Source of the DNA: Parasponia andersonii | Lineage: Eukaryota; Streptophyta; Magnoliopsida; Rosales; Cannabaceae | Direction of reading: 5' to 3' | DNA length: 64,000 nucleotides | Assembly: GCA_002914805.1 (NCBI GenBank) | Contig: JXTB01000639.1 | Span: 106,442 to 170,441, forward strand | Part shown: positions 10,769-21,388 of the stretch, one piece after another | Position numbering within the stretch: position 1 is the stretch's first letter | Layout of the letters: the number at the start of each line of letters is the position of its first letter | Made by a program: the position numbers and the translations under genes | The notes under the pieces: model-generated | Database searches by the model: none | Told to the model about the DNA's origin: nothing | Seen by the model: the letters and a program-made list of their open reading frames with translations, nothing else

Positions 10769-12300
10769 CAATTAAAGGACCGCCTGCCAGCATACATGAG
10801 GCAAATCGAAGTAGAGTCTGACGGTCCGCAATCCACGATCGAAGAGCTAGTAGCGGTCCTTTTGAAAGAGGAAGAACCGGCGAAGGTGATTCTAATCGAA
10901 GCCTTATTACCCGAGGAGCAAAAGAATAAAATGTTGGGATTCTTAAAGCGGAATGAGGACGTCTTTGTGTGGTCCCACGATGATATGCCAGGAATAGACC
11001 CCGCACACTCTTGTCACTGACTGAATATAGACCCCCATTTCCCTTCGGTCAGGCAGAAACCCCGAAGATTCGCACCAGAGAAAAATAGAGCGATCAATAA
11101 ATAGGTAGAAAAGCTACTGGAGAGCAGTCTAATCAGGGAATGCGTATACCCGCAGTGGGTTTCTAACCCGGTAGTGGTGAAAAAGAAAAACGGCGACGAC
11201 CGTATTTGCATAGATTTCACTAACCTGAACAAGGCCTGCCCAAAGGATAGTTTCCCCCTACCAAGAATCGACCAAATGGTAGACGCGACAGTGGGATTCA
11301 GTAGGATGAGCTTTCTGGATGTCTACTTTGGATACAACCAGATCCCCCTGTACGCGGAAGACCAGATCCACATGGCTTTTATCACAGAGCGAGGTTTGTA
11401 CTGCTACAAGCGTATGCCGTTTGGCCTGAAAAACGCGGGGGCAACTTACCAAAGGTTCATGAATAAGATGTTTGCCCGGCTGCTAGGAAAGACTATGGAA
11501 GTCTACATCGACGACATGGTCATGAAGAGCAGGGAGGAGTCAGACCATCTGAGGCATCTAGACGAATACTTTCAGATTCTTAGGTAGCATCAAATGCGTC
11601 TGAATCCCAAGAAGTGCGCATTTGGGGTATCCTCTGGGCAATTCTTGGGACATATCGTGAGCCGGAGGGGTATTGAAGCAAATCTGACCCAGCTGACCTC
11701 GATCACGAATGTGCAGAGGCTCTCATCCGTTCGAGAAGTCCAACGTCTGGCCGGAAAGGTAGCCGCTCTCAGCCGATTCGTATCCAAAATGTCCGACCGA
11801 TGCAAGCCTTTCTTCCAATACCTGAAGAAAAACTCTACGACCATCTGGGGGAAGAACAGGACAAAGCACTGGTAGACCTCAAGCTGTATCTGAGTCACCC
11901 ACCTATCCTAGATTCCCTGTCAGAAGGGGAGCGTCTGTACGCTTATTTAGCGGTGTCCAAAGTAGCGATCAGCGCCGTACTATTCATCGAGCGAGACGGT
12001 AAATAGAAGCCGGTGTTTTATATAAGCCGCATGCTCCTAGATGCTGAAACCCGATACAGTGTGGCAGAAATGCTGGTCCTCACTCTAGTCAATGCTAAAA
12101 AGAAGCTCCAGCAGTATTTTGAGGCGTACTCGGTCACTGTGAATACGGATTTCTCCATCCGCCAAATCCTGACCAAACCAGACCTATCGGGACAATTGAC
12201 TAAGTGGGCCATCGAGCTGGGGGTGTACGATATCGAATATCGGCCTCGGACGGCAAAGAAAGGACAGGTCATGGCAGATTTTCTGGTGGAAATCGAATCC
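10769..12300 (+). pseudogene. Reverse transcriptase and RNase H of Tat element 1
   Basis: RT motifs read in the frame that follows the UAG. They are NPVVVKKKNGDDRICIDFTN near 11166, PLPRID near 11259, FLDVYFGYNQIP near 11312 (normally FLDAYSGYNQIP), RMPFGLKNAGATYQ near 11411, and the catalytic YIDDMV near 11503. The connection and RNase H follow at 11594-12300, with SRMLLDAETRY near 12022 and VNTDFSIRQIL near 12142. Stops interrupt at about 11018 (TGA), 11102, 11585 and 12004 (TAG), and a frameshift lies near 11800-11870. The YIDD catalytic pair is intact. The region copies the RNA genome into DNA. Confidence 0.9.
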
Positions 12301-12354
12301 TTTGGCGAGCGGCATGACCTGAATCAGATGTCTCAGCTTCACCCCCCATCAGCC

Positions 12355-12755
12355 TGGACGCTCTACATGGACGGATCCACGAATGCCTCGGGATTGGGAA
12401 TCGGGATAGTCCTGTAGACCCCAACAGGCCTCAGGGTTGAGAAAGCATTGAGGCTCGGTTTCCAAGCGACTAACAATGAGGCAGAGTACGAGGCATTGTT
12501 GCAAGGCCTCAAGTTGGCACTACATTTTGGGGTAGAGGACATCGCCATGAAGACCGACTCGCAGTTGATCATGGGTCAGGTCAAGGGGGACTTTGAAGTA
12601 AAAGAGCCGAGGTTGCACAGGTACTTCTCCAAGGTGATCGGGGCAAAAGCCCGCTTTGGCAATTTCAGTATCGAACCGATCCCCAGGGAGATGAACCAGA
12701 GGGCTGACGGGCTAGCTAAGAATGCATCAATCGGGGCACCGCTAAAAGCATAGAG
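12355..12755 (+). pseudogene. Archaeal-type second RNase H domain of Tat element 1
   Basis: The domain opens LYMDGSTNASGLGIGIVL near 12362, then a TAG (12415-12417) where element 2 reads on through glutamine. It continues NNEAEYEALLQGLKLAL near 12475, TDSQLIMGQV near 12556 and REMNQRADGLAK near 12690. The Asp, Glu, Asp and terminal Asp positions expected for this RNase H group can be seen. A second, archaeal-type RNase H after the first is diagnostic for the Tat lineage. Confidence 0.85.
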
Positions 12756-12949
12756 GTTCTTTTAGACGGCGGAGGCATGACAGACCCCCCACAGACCCCT
12801 GCGCACCACGTGTTCATAACTAGCGCCGCTGACGAAGGGTGGATGAGACCCATCACGCAATATTTGATGTTGGGGAACCTGCCCACAGACCCCCGGGAAG
12901 CGAGGTCAGTCAGGTTAAGAGTTTCCAGGTACTCAACGGTGGGTGAATA

Positions 12950-14065
12950 GTTATACAGGGATCGACAATGGGTCCGATGCTATACTACATAAGCCCCGTC
13001 GAAGCGCAAAAGTTAATGGAGGAAATCCACAAGGGAGTATGTGGCAACCACTCTGGCGAGCACAGCCTCACCCACAAGGCTCTAACGGCCAGATACTTTT
13101 GGCCATACATGATGACGGAGGCAACCAAATTCGTGAAAAAATGTGATAAATGCCAGAAGTTCGCCCCGATGAGATGTTAACCTGCGGAGATTCTTCATTC
13201 AAATATAACTCCTTGGCCGTTTGCCAAGTGAGGTCTGGATATCGTCGGAGAGCTCCCCAGAAGTCCAGGAGGAAAGAGATATGTCCTACTGGCCACGGAC
13301 TATTTCACTAAGTGGGTAGAGGCCGAAGCCTACACGACAGTTAATAAGGCAAACACAATTAACTTCATCTGGAAGAACATAATCTTCCGATTCGAGATCC
13401 CGAAGGAGATACACGCCGACCATGGCACGCAGTTCCAGAATGCCAAGCTTAAGGAGTTGTGCGAGCTGTATGATATAAGGCTCGGTTTCTCTTCCGTGAA
13501 TTACCCTTAGGGGAATGGCCAAGCAGAGGCGACGAACAAAGCTATATTCAGCAACATCAAAAAGAACTTGTAGGAGGCTAAAGGTAAGTGGTTAGAATAA
13601 CTGCCAGCCGTTGTGTGGGCCCATCGAACCACAGAGCGGAGGTCTACTGGGAGAATGCCCTTCATCATGGTCTACGGATCAGAAGCTGTGATCCCGACCG
13701 AGGTCGGCCTCCCGACCCTCTGTTCCCAAGTGGTAAAAGATGTCCCCCTAAACAAATGTCAGTTAAGCCACAACACAGACCTCCTGGAAGAAATAAGAAA
13801 CATGGCCTTGGTCCACCTGGCTTCGTACCACCAGCAGACAAGGTCTTACTACGCGAAAAAGGTTAATGCCCGACAGTTCGGCGCCGGGGAATGGGTCCTA
13901 AAAGCTAGAAAAGGGAATTCCTCGAAACTGGACTCCAATTGGATCGGACACTATGAGGTAATCAAAGCGCTCGACAATGGTGCATATGTCTTGAAAGAAC
14001 TCAAAACGGGGAAAAACGTGCCGAATACGTGGAACACTCAGCACTTGAAAAAATATCACGTGTAA
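12950..14065 (+). pseudogene. Integrase of Tat element 1
   Basis: The N-terminal zinc module reads EEIHKGVCGNHSG and KCDKCQKFA near 13020-13170 (HHCC). The catalytic core has ATDYFTKWVEA near 13295, ADHGTQFQ near 13420 and GNGQAEATNK near 13512, giving D, D and E. The C-terminal part WVLKARKGNSSKLDSNWIGH and NTWNTQHLKKYHV ends at 14065. Stops lie at about 13178 (TAA), 13230 (TGA), 13508 and 13571 (TAG) and 13597 (TAA). Integrase joins the cDNA to the chromosome. All three catalytic residues survive, but the frame is dead. Confidence 0.88.
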
Positions 14066-14479
14066 GGCACATATATATGATGTAAGACCGTGTGAATGGC
14101 TATTTTGCTGAAAAGCCTAAATCTGAAACAGGTCAAGTTCTCTTTTTCGCATAGATTTATCTTTGGGTTTGCTATGGAAAGGGGGGATCTGCCACAAACG
14201 GTAGACCCATACACTATTCACGAATAAGACCCATGTGAGCATTCGTATTATTATAAAACTTAAATCCGTAGCAGGCTAAGCTCTTCCTGCAAAAGGGTCT
14301 GTCCTCACTGGAAGACCTGACACTTCAGTTGTACGGACAGAAATACTAGGCTACTACGGAAGAGGGTCTGCACATAGTGGCAGACCCATTGTTTTGTTTG
14401 CGCAGGCCAAAAATACTACCAGACTGCCACGGGAAAGGGCCTTCCATAATGGCGGACCATGTGCACAATTTGCGCAATC

Positions 14480-15480
14480 AATGATCGCACTTTGGGACCC
14501 ACGTCACTCGTCGACGACCCGAGAAAATGTGCGAAGGGCAAACTACTGTGCAAAGTAAAAACTTGCCAGTAGACCTCGAAAAAGCTCGCACTCTAGGACT
14601 CACGTCGCTCGTCAACGACCCGAGAAAATGTGCGAAGGGCAAACTGATGTGCAAAGCAAAAACTTGCCAGCAGACCTCGAAAAAGCTCACACTCTGGGAC
14701 TCACGTCGCTGTCGACGACCTGAGAAAACGTGCGAAGGGCAAACTACTGTGCAAAGCAAAAGCTTACCAGTAGACCTCGAAAAAGCTCGCATTCTAGGAC
14801 TCACGTCGCTCGTCGACGACCCGAGAAAACGTGCGAAGGGCAAACTGCTGTACAAAGCAAAAAACTTGCCAGCAGACCTCGAAAAAGCTCGCACTCTAGG
14901 ACTCACGTCGCTCGTCGATGACCCGAGAAAACGTGCAAAGCGCAAACTGCTGTGCAAAGCAAAAACTTGCCAGCAGACCTCGAAAAAGCTCGCACTCTAG
15001 GACTCACGTCGCTCGTCGATGACCCGAGAAAACGTGCGAAGGATAAACTATTGAGCAAAGCAAAAACTTGCCAGCAGACCTCGAAAAAGCTCGCACTCTG
15101 GGACTCACGTCGCTCGTCGACGACCCGAGAAAACATGCGAAGGGTAAACTGCTGAGCAAAGCAAAAACTTGCCAGCAGACCTCGAAAACGCTCGCACTCT
15201 GGGACTCACGTCGCTCGTCGACGACCCAAGAAAATATGCGAAGGGTAAACTGCTGAGCAAAGCAAAAACTTGACAGCAGACCTCGAAAATGCTCGCACTC
15301 TGGGACTCACGTCGCTCGTCGACGATCTGAGAAAACGTGCGAAGAGGAGATAGCTGCGCACCAAAAACTCTCCAGCAAAACTCGAAAACGATCGTACTCT
15401 AGGAATCGAATCATGCAAAAAAGATACTTGTCGATGACCTAAGAAAACGTACAAAGGAAAAAAGGGCGTGGTAACCAAAA
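14480..15480 (+). repeat. Array of about ten ~101-bp tandem repeats in the 3' region of Tat element 1
   Basis: The word GACCTCGAAAAAGCTCGCAC recurs at 14572, 14673, 14773, 14875, 14976, 15077, 15178 and 15279, spaced 100-102 bases, with a decayed copy near 15379. Each unit also carries CGTCGCTCGTCGACGACCC and AAAACTTGCCAGCAGACCTC. ORFs predicted here are by-products of the repeat. Its reverse complement forms the array at 42440-44380 in element 2. Confidence 0.93.
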
Positions 15481-16256
15481 AGCTAGCCAGCAGACCCCTA
15501 TAGGAACACTCTTAGCTACACAAAAAGCAAAAGGAAGGCAGGGTCAGAATCCACCCATTCGAAGTGGACCCTCCCTAAGGAATGTTTTGGCTACACGGAA
15601 AGTTAAAAGGAAACAGACTAGCCAGGGAGAGATCTATCCTTGCATGATTAGGATGTGAACAGATTTGGAGTCTACCCATTGGAAGTAGTCCAGAGACAAA
15701 TCAAACATGAAAGCAAGAATCAAGATTAAAGCCTATTTATTATGTCCTAAAAATACAAAGTACGAGGGTAATGGCGGTGAGCACTCAGGAGCCTTGATGG
15801 CGAGGCGCAGGTTTAGAGCGAACTCTTAAGGAGATGTCAGAATGATAATGCCCTGTTTGTTCCCGATAAGAGCCAAGCCCGGGCCTTCTCCTTTACAACG
15901 ATGGGTCTAAGCAATGGTCAACCAATCCCTGGAGCTGGCTCCGAGCACGGTCCCATTTGGGGTCAGAGAAATCTAGCCACATGCAAGGGTCGAACTCTGC
16001 CAAAACAAGTTATAACGAGAGTTATACTTCTACAAAACCAGATGAGCCAAAGCTTGCACCCCTATGTCCAAAGCTAGTCCAAGTAATCATGACCCAAGGA
16101 AGGCTCACTAATAATCCGAAATCGAGTCCTTACAGTCATTTATACAAATGGTTGGATGCGAAAGAAAACAGTCTAAAAATAATGGGGCATCCTTTATCAT
16201 TTATTCGAAGGGTTACAATGAACGATTAGCTTCACAAATATACAGAATTGGGGGTC

Positions 16257-19200
16257 CTAGTTACCTCCATCCGAGGAGGAACGGCCAACCCCAGTGCTTG
16301 GACCAGCCTCGGAGAAGGGTGGCGTGGCCGGATCAGATTCATCACTGGATACGACGACCGTGCCAGACCCTTCACCAGTTGAGACCCCGAGGCTAGGCTG
16401 AATGTCCAGGGCTTCCGAAGTTTGATCTGGCGGACCAGAAATAGGGATAAGCTCCGCAGCACCAGGGGCAGATGTAGAGGGCCCATCCTTTTCCGCAGCA
16501 AGCATCTCCAGCACGTCAGCTGGGTATATGATTCTGATCTCGTCCCCGAGCTGCTGCATGTAGTGCTTGATGGAGTAGTGGTCTCTCTCGACGCCTTTCT
16601 GATCGTCAAATTGGTCAGGCGTCACCACCTCAGCATGGTTTTCAAATTCTCTATTCTCCCAGCCAGACCTATAACTTTCCGCAGAAAGAACGTCCACCTG
16701 CTTCTAGTACCTTGCTTTTAACTTCTCCGTATCCGCCAGTCTATCCTTCAGCGCTGCCAATCTGAGTTCCGTCTGCCGCTGCGATAAGTCGGCCAATAAA
16801 GAATTAATACCAGTGAGGTCTGCGCAATGTTTACAAGATATCTCCTCCTGAGCACCCATCAGATTTTTATGGTCCAGAAAGAGATTTCGGTTTACCTCAT
16901 GGGACTGATCAAGTCTGCGTTGCAGAGCATGGGCGTCTAGCTTGGCCGCCGCCTCGGCTTTCCTCAGTTCCTTGGTGTCTTCAACAGCCTGGTCACGAGT
17001 GATGAAGGCCAGTCCTATCTCTGCCCCCGCACTCTGGAGCTCTTGCTCTTTGATCCTCAGCTCGCCCTGAGCCAGCCTAGCGGCTTCAGATTGGGCAAGC
17101 CTGTCGGCCTCCGCCTGAGCTAATCTCGTAGCTAGCTCCTTGCTTCTGGCTCTCTCGACACTCATGGCATGCGGCACCGTGCTACCAACCCTCTCTTCCT
17201 CGAGGCCCCGATATGCATCAAAGTCAGACCTCAATTCGGCGAGGGCGGCCTCGCTGTGCTCGGCTAGTGCAGAATGGGAGCTCAACTCTTCGGTCAGATC
17301 CTTGACGCGAGCAGAGTAGAAGGACCGGATGGCGGATAGTTGCAAGTTAAGCAATAAAGGAGGGGGTCGGCATTTACCAAAGACGTTGAAAAACATAAAA
17401 GCACCCGAGTGTAACAAACCTGCGCGAGAGTGCGGGTGGTGACAAGCTCGACATTCTCTGGAGTAAGGGCCTCCAGCTCCGGCTCCGTGGCTGGAGCATC
17501 CCTTTGAGCATCATCCACGCCAGGGGAATGCGGCCCCTCCTCGCCGGTCATAAGGGCGTCTTCTCCGTCCGCCGGGCACGCCTCCAGAGCAGGAACGATA
17601 GGGACAAAGGAAGGTCCAGAGCCGTCAGGAACGCCGTCAAGCACGGTGGAAGACGGTGCACCTCCTCTAGACTGGCCACCGTGTACTGACTGCTTCCTTC
17701 TTAGAAGGGTCAGCGTCGCCCCATTATCGTCACTATCGGACGAAAGGACGACCCTGCCCCTCTTCTCCACCAGGCCCTCTTCCTCATTTGATGAGCCGAC
17801 CTCGCGTTGCCACTTTGTAGGGACCGGGGGAGGAGAGGAGAGTCTAGATTTCAATCTCGGAACTCCCCTACTGAGCTCGGCGATCTCTCCACCTAGGCTG
17901 ACAGCGCTCGATTTGCGAACTGGAGTCAGGGGTGAGGGAGATTGCCGCAGCAGACCCCCCAGTCGGGCTTGGCGTAGTCTCTTCCTCGCGCACGATCAGG
18001 AGGGCGGACGGTCCCCCGGGTGGAGATCCGCCAGCGTCAAAGCGGGGAGCCACTGGTTTTGCTCCTCCCGGATGCACCACGAGGCACCGGCCAGCAGATG
18101 TCTTGGTTTGAGCTTTTGATACCGTGGCACCCCCTTTGATGGGAGAGGGGCCGGCCGCCGGGCCTGTCTCAGAACCTGTAAAAAAAAACAACGAGATTAG
18201 TTTGCGGTCACGGCCTGACCCACAAAGATTCAAAGATTTAAAAATAAACACACCCCTAACCCTTTTGGGGACGGCGTTTTCTTCCTGGCGAAGCCTGACG
18301 CACTCCGTGGCCACAAGCCTCACGGCTTCCTCGAGCTCGTGATTGGACGGTGCTACCAGATCGTTGGTGCCCACCAGCTGGCTTGAAGCCGCAACCTGCC
18401 GACTCACCATGGTGATCCGGTCGCTTTCGTCCCGGCGAAATCGGTTCAAGGCGGAGGCGTCGAGTCGACTCCTCAGGTGCTTGGTGATGACCCAGGTATC
18501 CAAAGGGAAGGAAAGGTACGAGACCATCCTAGGCATCAGGCTCATCATCAGGGGGTTGAGGACGGCTTGAATGTGTCGGCATTCCCCCGAGGATCTGAAG
18601 ATTATGATCTCCTCCAGGCCTTTGAGCCGCCCAGCCAACAGGTGCGGCTCAAACCTACTTTCTTCTGCAGAGGCTGTACAGGACAAAATAACATGAGCAA
18701 TAATATCAGGAGAGGACCCGGACCCAAAGATCATGGTCTAATACTTACTCTGCAGGAAGACTGAGGGGACTTGGAAATGCTCTCCGTTCACCCAAGGGGA
18801 GCACCACGCCCCTCCAACGGCATAAAGCCTGGTGTGAGAGTCCCATTATTTGTCTGACCGTGGTAACCCCCAAAAGATGTGGCGCCCAGGCAGTGGCTGG
18901 AGATAGAAGGTGGGGTAGGAGCCTTTCTTGGGGATAAGAATGAGTTTATAAGTATAAAAGACCACCTCTAGGTCGATATGCATGTTGTAGATAACTGACA
19001 GGGCAGAAAGCTCCATCAGAATTATAATCCCGTTTGCATTCAGCAGCATCGGATGGATTCCCGTCAAGGCAAAAAATTAGTGAATTAGGGTAGGAAGAGG
19101 GAATCGCAGGCAGTCCAGATGCTTCCTGCCCAGGACGATGGAACCCTCGGGGGCGTAGGGGCAAAGGTACCAGTCTGCAGGGCTCTCAACCCATTGAAGC

Positions 19201-19283
19201 GTCACTCCTCTGGGCTGCCTCCTCAGTGAGTCTAATTCCGAATCCATAGCGGGTTGCAATTCCTGACTTTGATTTGAAGCCAT
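16257..19283 (-). pseudogene. Antisense spliced ORF of Tat element 1 (putative gypsy-type transposon protein, Transposase_28-like)
   Basis: It lies between the repeat array and the 3' LTR, opposite to gag-pol. It starts MASNQSQELQPAMDSELDSL at 19283, then LNANGIIILMELSALSV, VVFYTYKLILIPKKGSYPTF and LQPLPGRHIFWGLPRSDK, resembling the plant PF04195-type domain. Exon 1 ends 18749 (A|GTAAGTATT), and a 75-nt intron runs to 18674 (TGTACAG|CC). Exon 2 covers 18673-18261 (donor GG|GTTAGG). Exon 3 begins 18175 after TTTTTTTACAG. A further intron starts at 17419, and its acceptor has decayed from GCAG to GCAA. The C-terminal part (17340-16704) is a long Ala/Glu/Arg coiled coil (LAQAEADRLAQSEAARLAQ). 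The end reads SSSDGGN at 16257, and element 2 also ends GGN. Frameshifts break it near 19080 and 17860. Function is unknown. Confidence 0.75.
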
Positions 19284-19608
19284 TGTTCCAAAATGCGACT
19301 GGAAGAATGAGAGTCTTTAGAAGAGAAGGAAGCAGAAACTCTAGGATGTTGTGAGGTTGGGATGATTGAAAATTTTGGTAAAATGGCAAATGAACACAAT
19401 TGCGGTTTTTATAGGGGAGAAGCCGAAGAGTTTTTCTGGAAGAGGAGAGAATAAAAGAAACCGAGCAGTCAGAACTTCAAAATTCAAATAGATCTCGTGA
19501 TGAGAGATGGCGTATCCCCGCATCGGGAAGAGGGAACCACGTGCGTCCCCCAAATTGGAGGAGCGAAGAGACGGTTTCCCTACTTGATAGACACGAATCC
19601 ATCAAGTA

Positions 19609-19624
19609 GGGAAATGGGGGCAGT
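19609..19624 (+). other. Polypurine tract of Tat element 1
   Basis: GGGAAATGGGGGCAGT lies immediately before the 3' LTR and primes plus-strand synthesis in this class. The reverse complement of the same tract is at 37962-37980 in element 2. Confidence 0.75.
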
Positions 19625-20442
19625 TGTGGGACCCATTCCCGAGCCTTATGCCACGTAGAAGGCCACGCGGATCGCATGTGATCTCACAATCGGCCATTGG
19701 GCCGTCCGAGGTTAGGGCTGAGTCCATCACTGACCCCAGACGATTTGGCCCAGTCTGACCCCAACCTCGACAGCTGGGGTTCAAAAGCCCCAAGGGTCTA
19801 CCATCATGGAACAGCGGCCCTTACCCCAACGGTCGAGAGGGTCAGAAACTCCAAGGGTCTTCCGACCGAATACAGTGGAAAGCGACTCACGGCTCCAGAC
19901 CCAGACAGAGCATTTAATGCGATTCTGGGTAGGTGTGTGCCACAGACAAGCCGTCCTGACAGAACAGCGATTTACCTATATCTTACTCCTGATAGATTGA
20001 AGCCGAAGGAAGCGGCGAAAATCAGGCCACGGCAGCACAGAGGAGATCGCCGAAATCTCGGCCCATGACTGCTGAAAAAGATTTCGAGGTGAAAGGTACT
20101 CAGTCCTGAGATTGAGAACCACACGGTTCACTATCTCAGGACTACATATATAAGAGTCATGCGTTCCCGAGAGGAGCATGTTCACTAAAAAAAGAAAACA
20201 GATATATATAAAAAAGTCTGTAACAGAGAGATTTTTTATACTGAAATATTTTCCTTGCTACCCAACACAAAGATAAACCACTGACTTAAGCATCGGAGAG
20301 TCTTTGCAGGTAGTCACTTCCGCCTCTCCGATCTTACTTGGAGTTCAGAGGACTTTGGGACAGTAAGGACACGTGGACAGTTGGTGAATACAGCATCAGC
20401 AGTTCGAGGCACGTGGACGGCTGGTGAGAAACTGCTCCAACA
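19625..20442 (+). repeat. 3' LTR of Tat element 1
   Basis: It starts TGTGGGACCC and ends CTGCTCCAACA. It pairs with 7708-8532, differing by roughly 46 substitutions and a 7-base indel by eye. Confidence 0.93.
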
Positions 20443-20538
20443 TATACCAACCTTTACTATTGGACCACCCCCAATTAGTGATCATTAAGGAGAGAAATTA
20501 GTACAAAGAAAAGTTGCTTGATTTCTCTCTATGGGTGA

Positions 20539-20588
<50 letters not shown>

Positions 20589-21388
20589 TTTAAGAATACA
20601 TTATTCTTAATATTAGGGGGAAAAAGTGTATAGCACAAATGGTCCTTAAACTATCACACTTAAATAATTTAGTCTTCAAAATTTCAAGTGCGGTAATTGA
20701 GCTTATAAATTTTCTGATTTGTAGTAATTTAGTTGTTAAATTGTTTAAATTGTAACCTATTAAATTTCTGTCAAAAAATATAAATAACAGAAAATAAATT
20801 GAACAAAAAAGTTTAGACAAAAAAAAAGATACATTCTTTACTTTTTCAAAAGTTCTTAGAGTTACAAATTTATAGAAAAAATTTTTATGTGATTGTTAAT
20901 TTTTATGTTTAAAATTTCTAAATTATTATCTTTAAAATATACTTTCAAATGCAAAAACATATTCTCTCCACATGTGTTATTGATAAACAAAATTTAAGCA
21001 AATTGCAATTTAGATAGCTCATGGGCTATATTGTTAGAGACAGAAAAATTTAAAAATTTAATTACTATAATTGAATCTTATAATCTAAATTGTCACGTAT
21101 AGGATACTTTGAGAACGACTCTGTGACATTAAAACACTTGCGAAATTAAATAATACTAATTCATTACTAATGTATTTAATATATATATATATATATACTC
21201 ACCGCAAAGTTTCTAGATTACAGACAGATATATAAGATTGTACTTAACTGTAAGCCGTGGGAAACTTGACTATACCCACATGTGCGTTTGACACTACCCA
21301 TCTAAAAACATAACTAAGAAGATAAAAAGATCTATATATAGTAATAATAATATAGTATGTAAGTCAAAAGCTTTGAAAATCATGACGA
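20443..21388. other. AT-rich stretch downstream of the KIP1-like gene
   Basis: No gene supported. It contains TA microsatellites at 20541-20576 and about 21179-21196. The 3' UTR of the minus-strand KIP1-like gene must lie at its right side, but no polyadenylation signal could be chosen with confidence. Confidence 0.5.

Larger units (their letters stand above)
7708..20442 (+). mobile_element. Tat element 1: full-length Ty3/gypsy LTR retrotransposon, decayed
   Basis: Two LTRs (825 and 818 bases) begin TGTGGGAC and end CTCCAACA. A primer-binding site follows the 5' LTR and a G-rich polypurine tract precedes the 3' LTR. Domain order on the plus strand is gag, protease, RT, RNase H, archaeal-type RNase H and integrase, then a tandem-repeat array and an antisense ORF. 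The second RNase H, the tandem 3' region and the antisense ORF are known traits of the Tat lineage. The LTRs differ at roughly 46 sites by eye (about 5-6 %), mostly transitions. Flanks are CATAT on the left and TATAC on the right, so no perfect 5-bp target duplication is visible. Confidence 0.93.

Noticed and set aside
14478-15478. Repetitive ORFs of 60-160 residues on both strands
   Set aside because: They arise from the ~101-bp tandem units, which are not a multiple of three and shift frame between copies.
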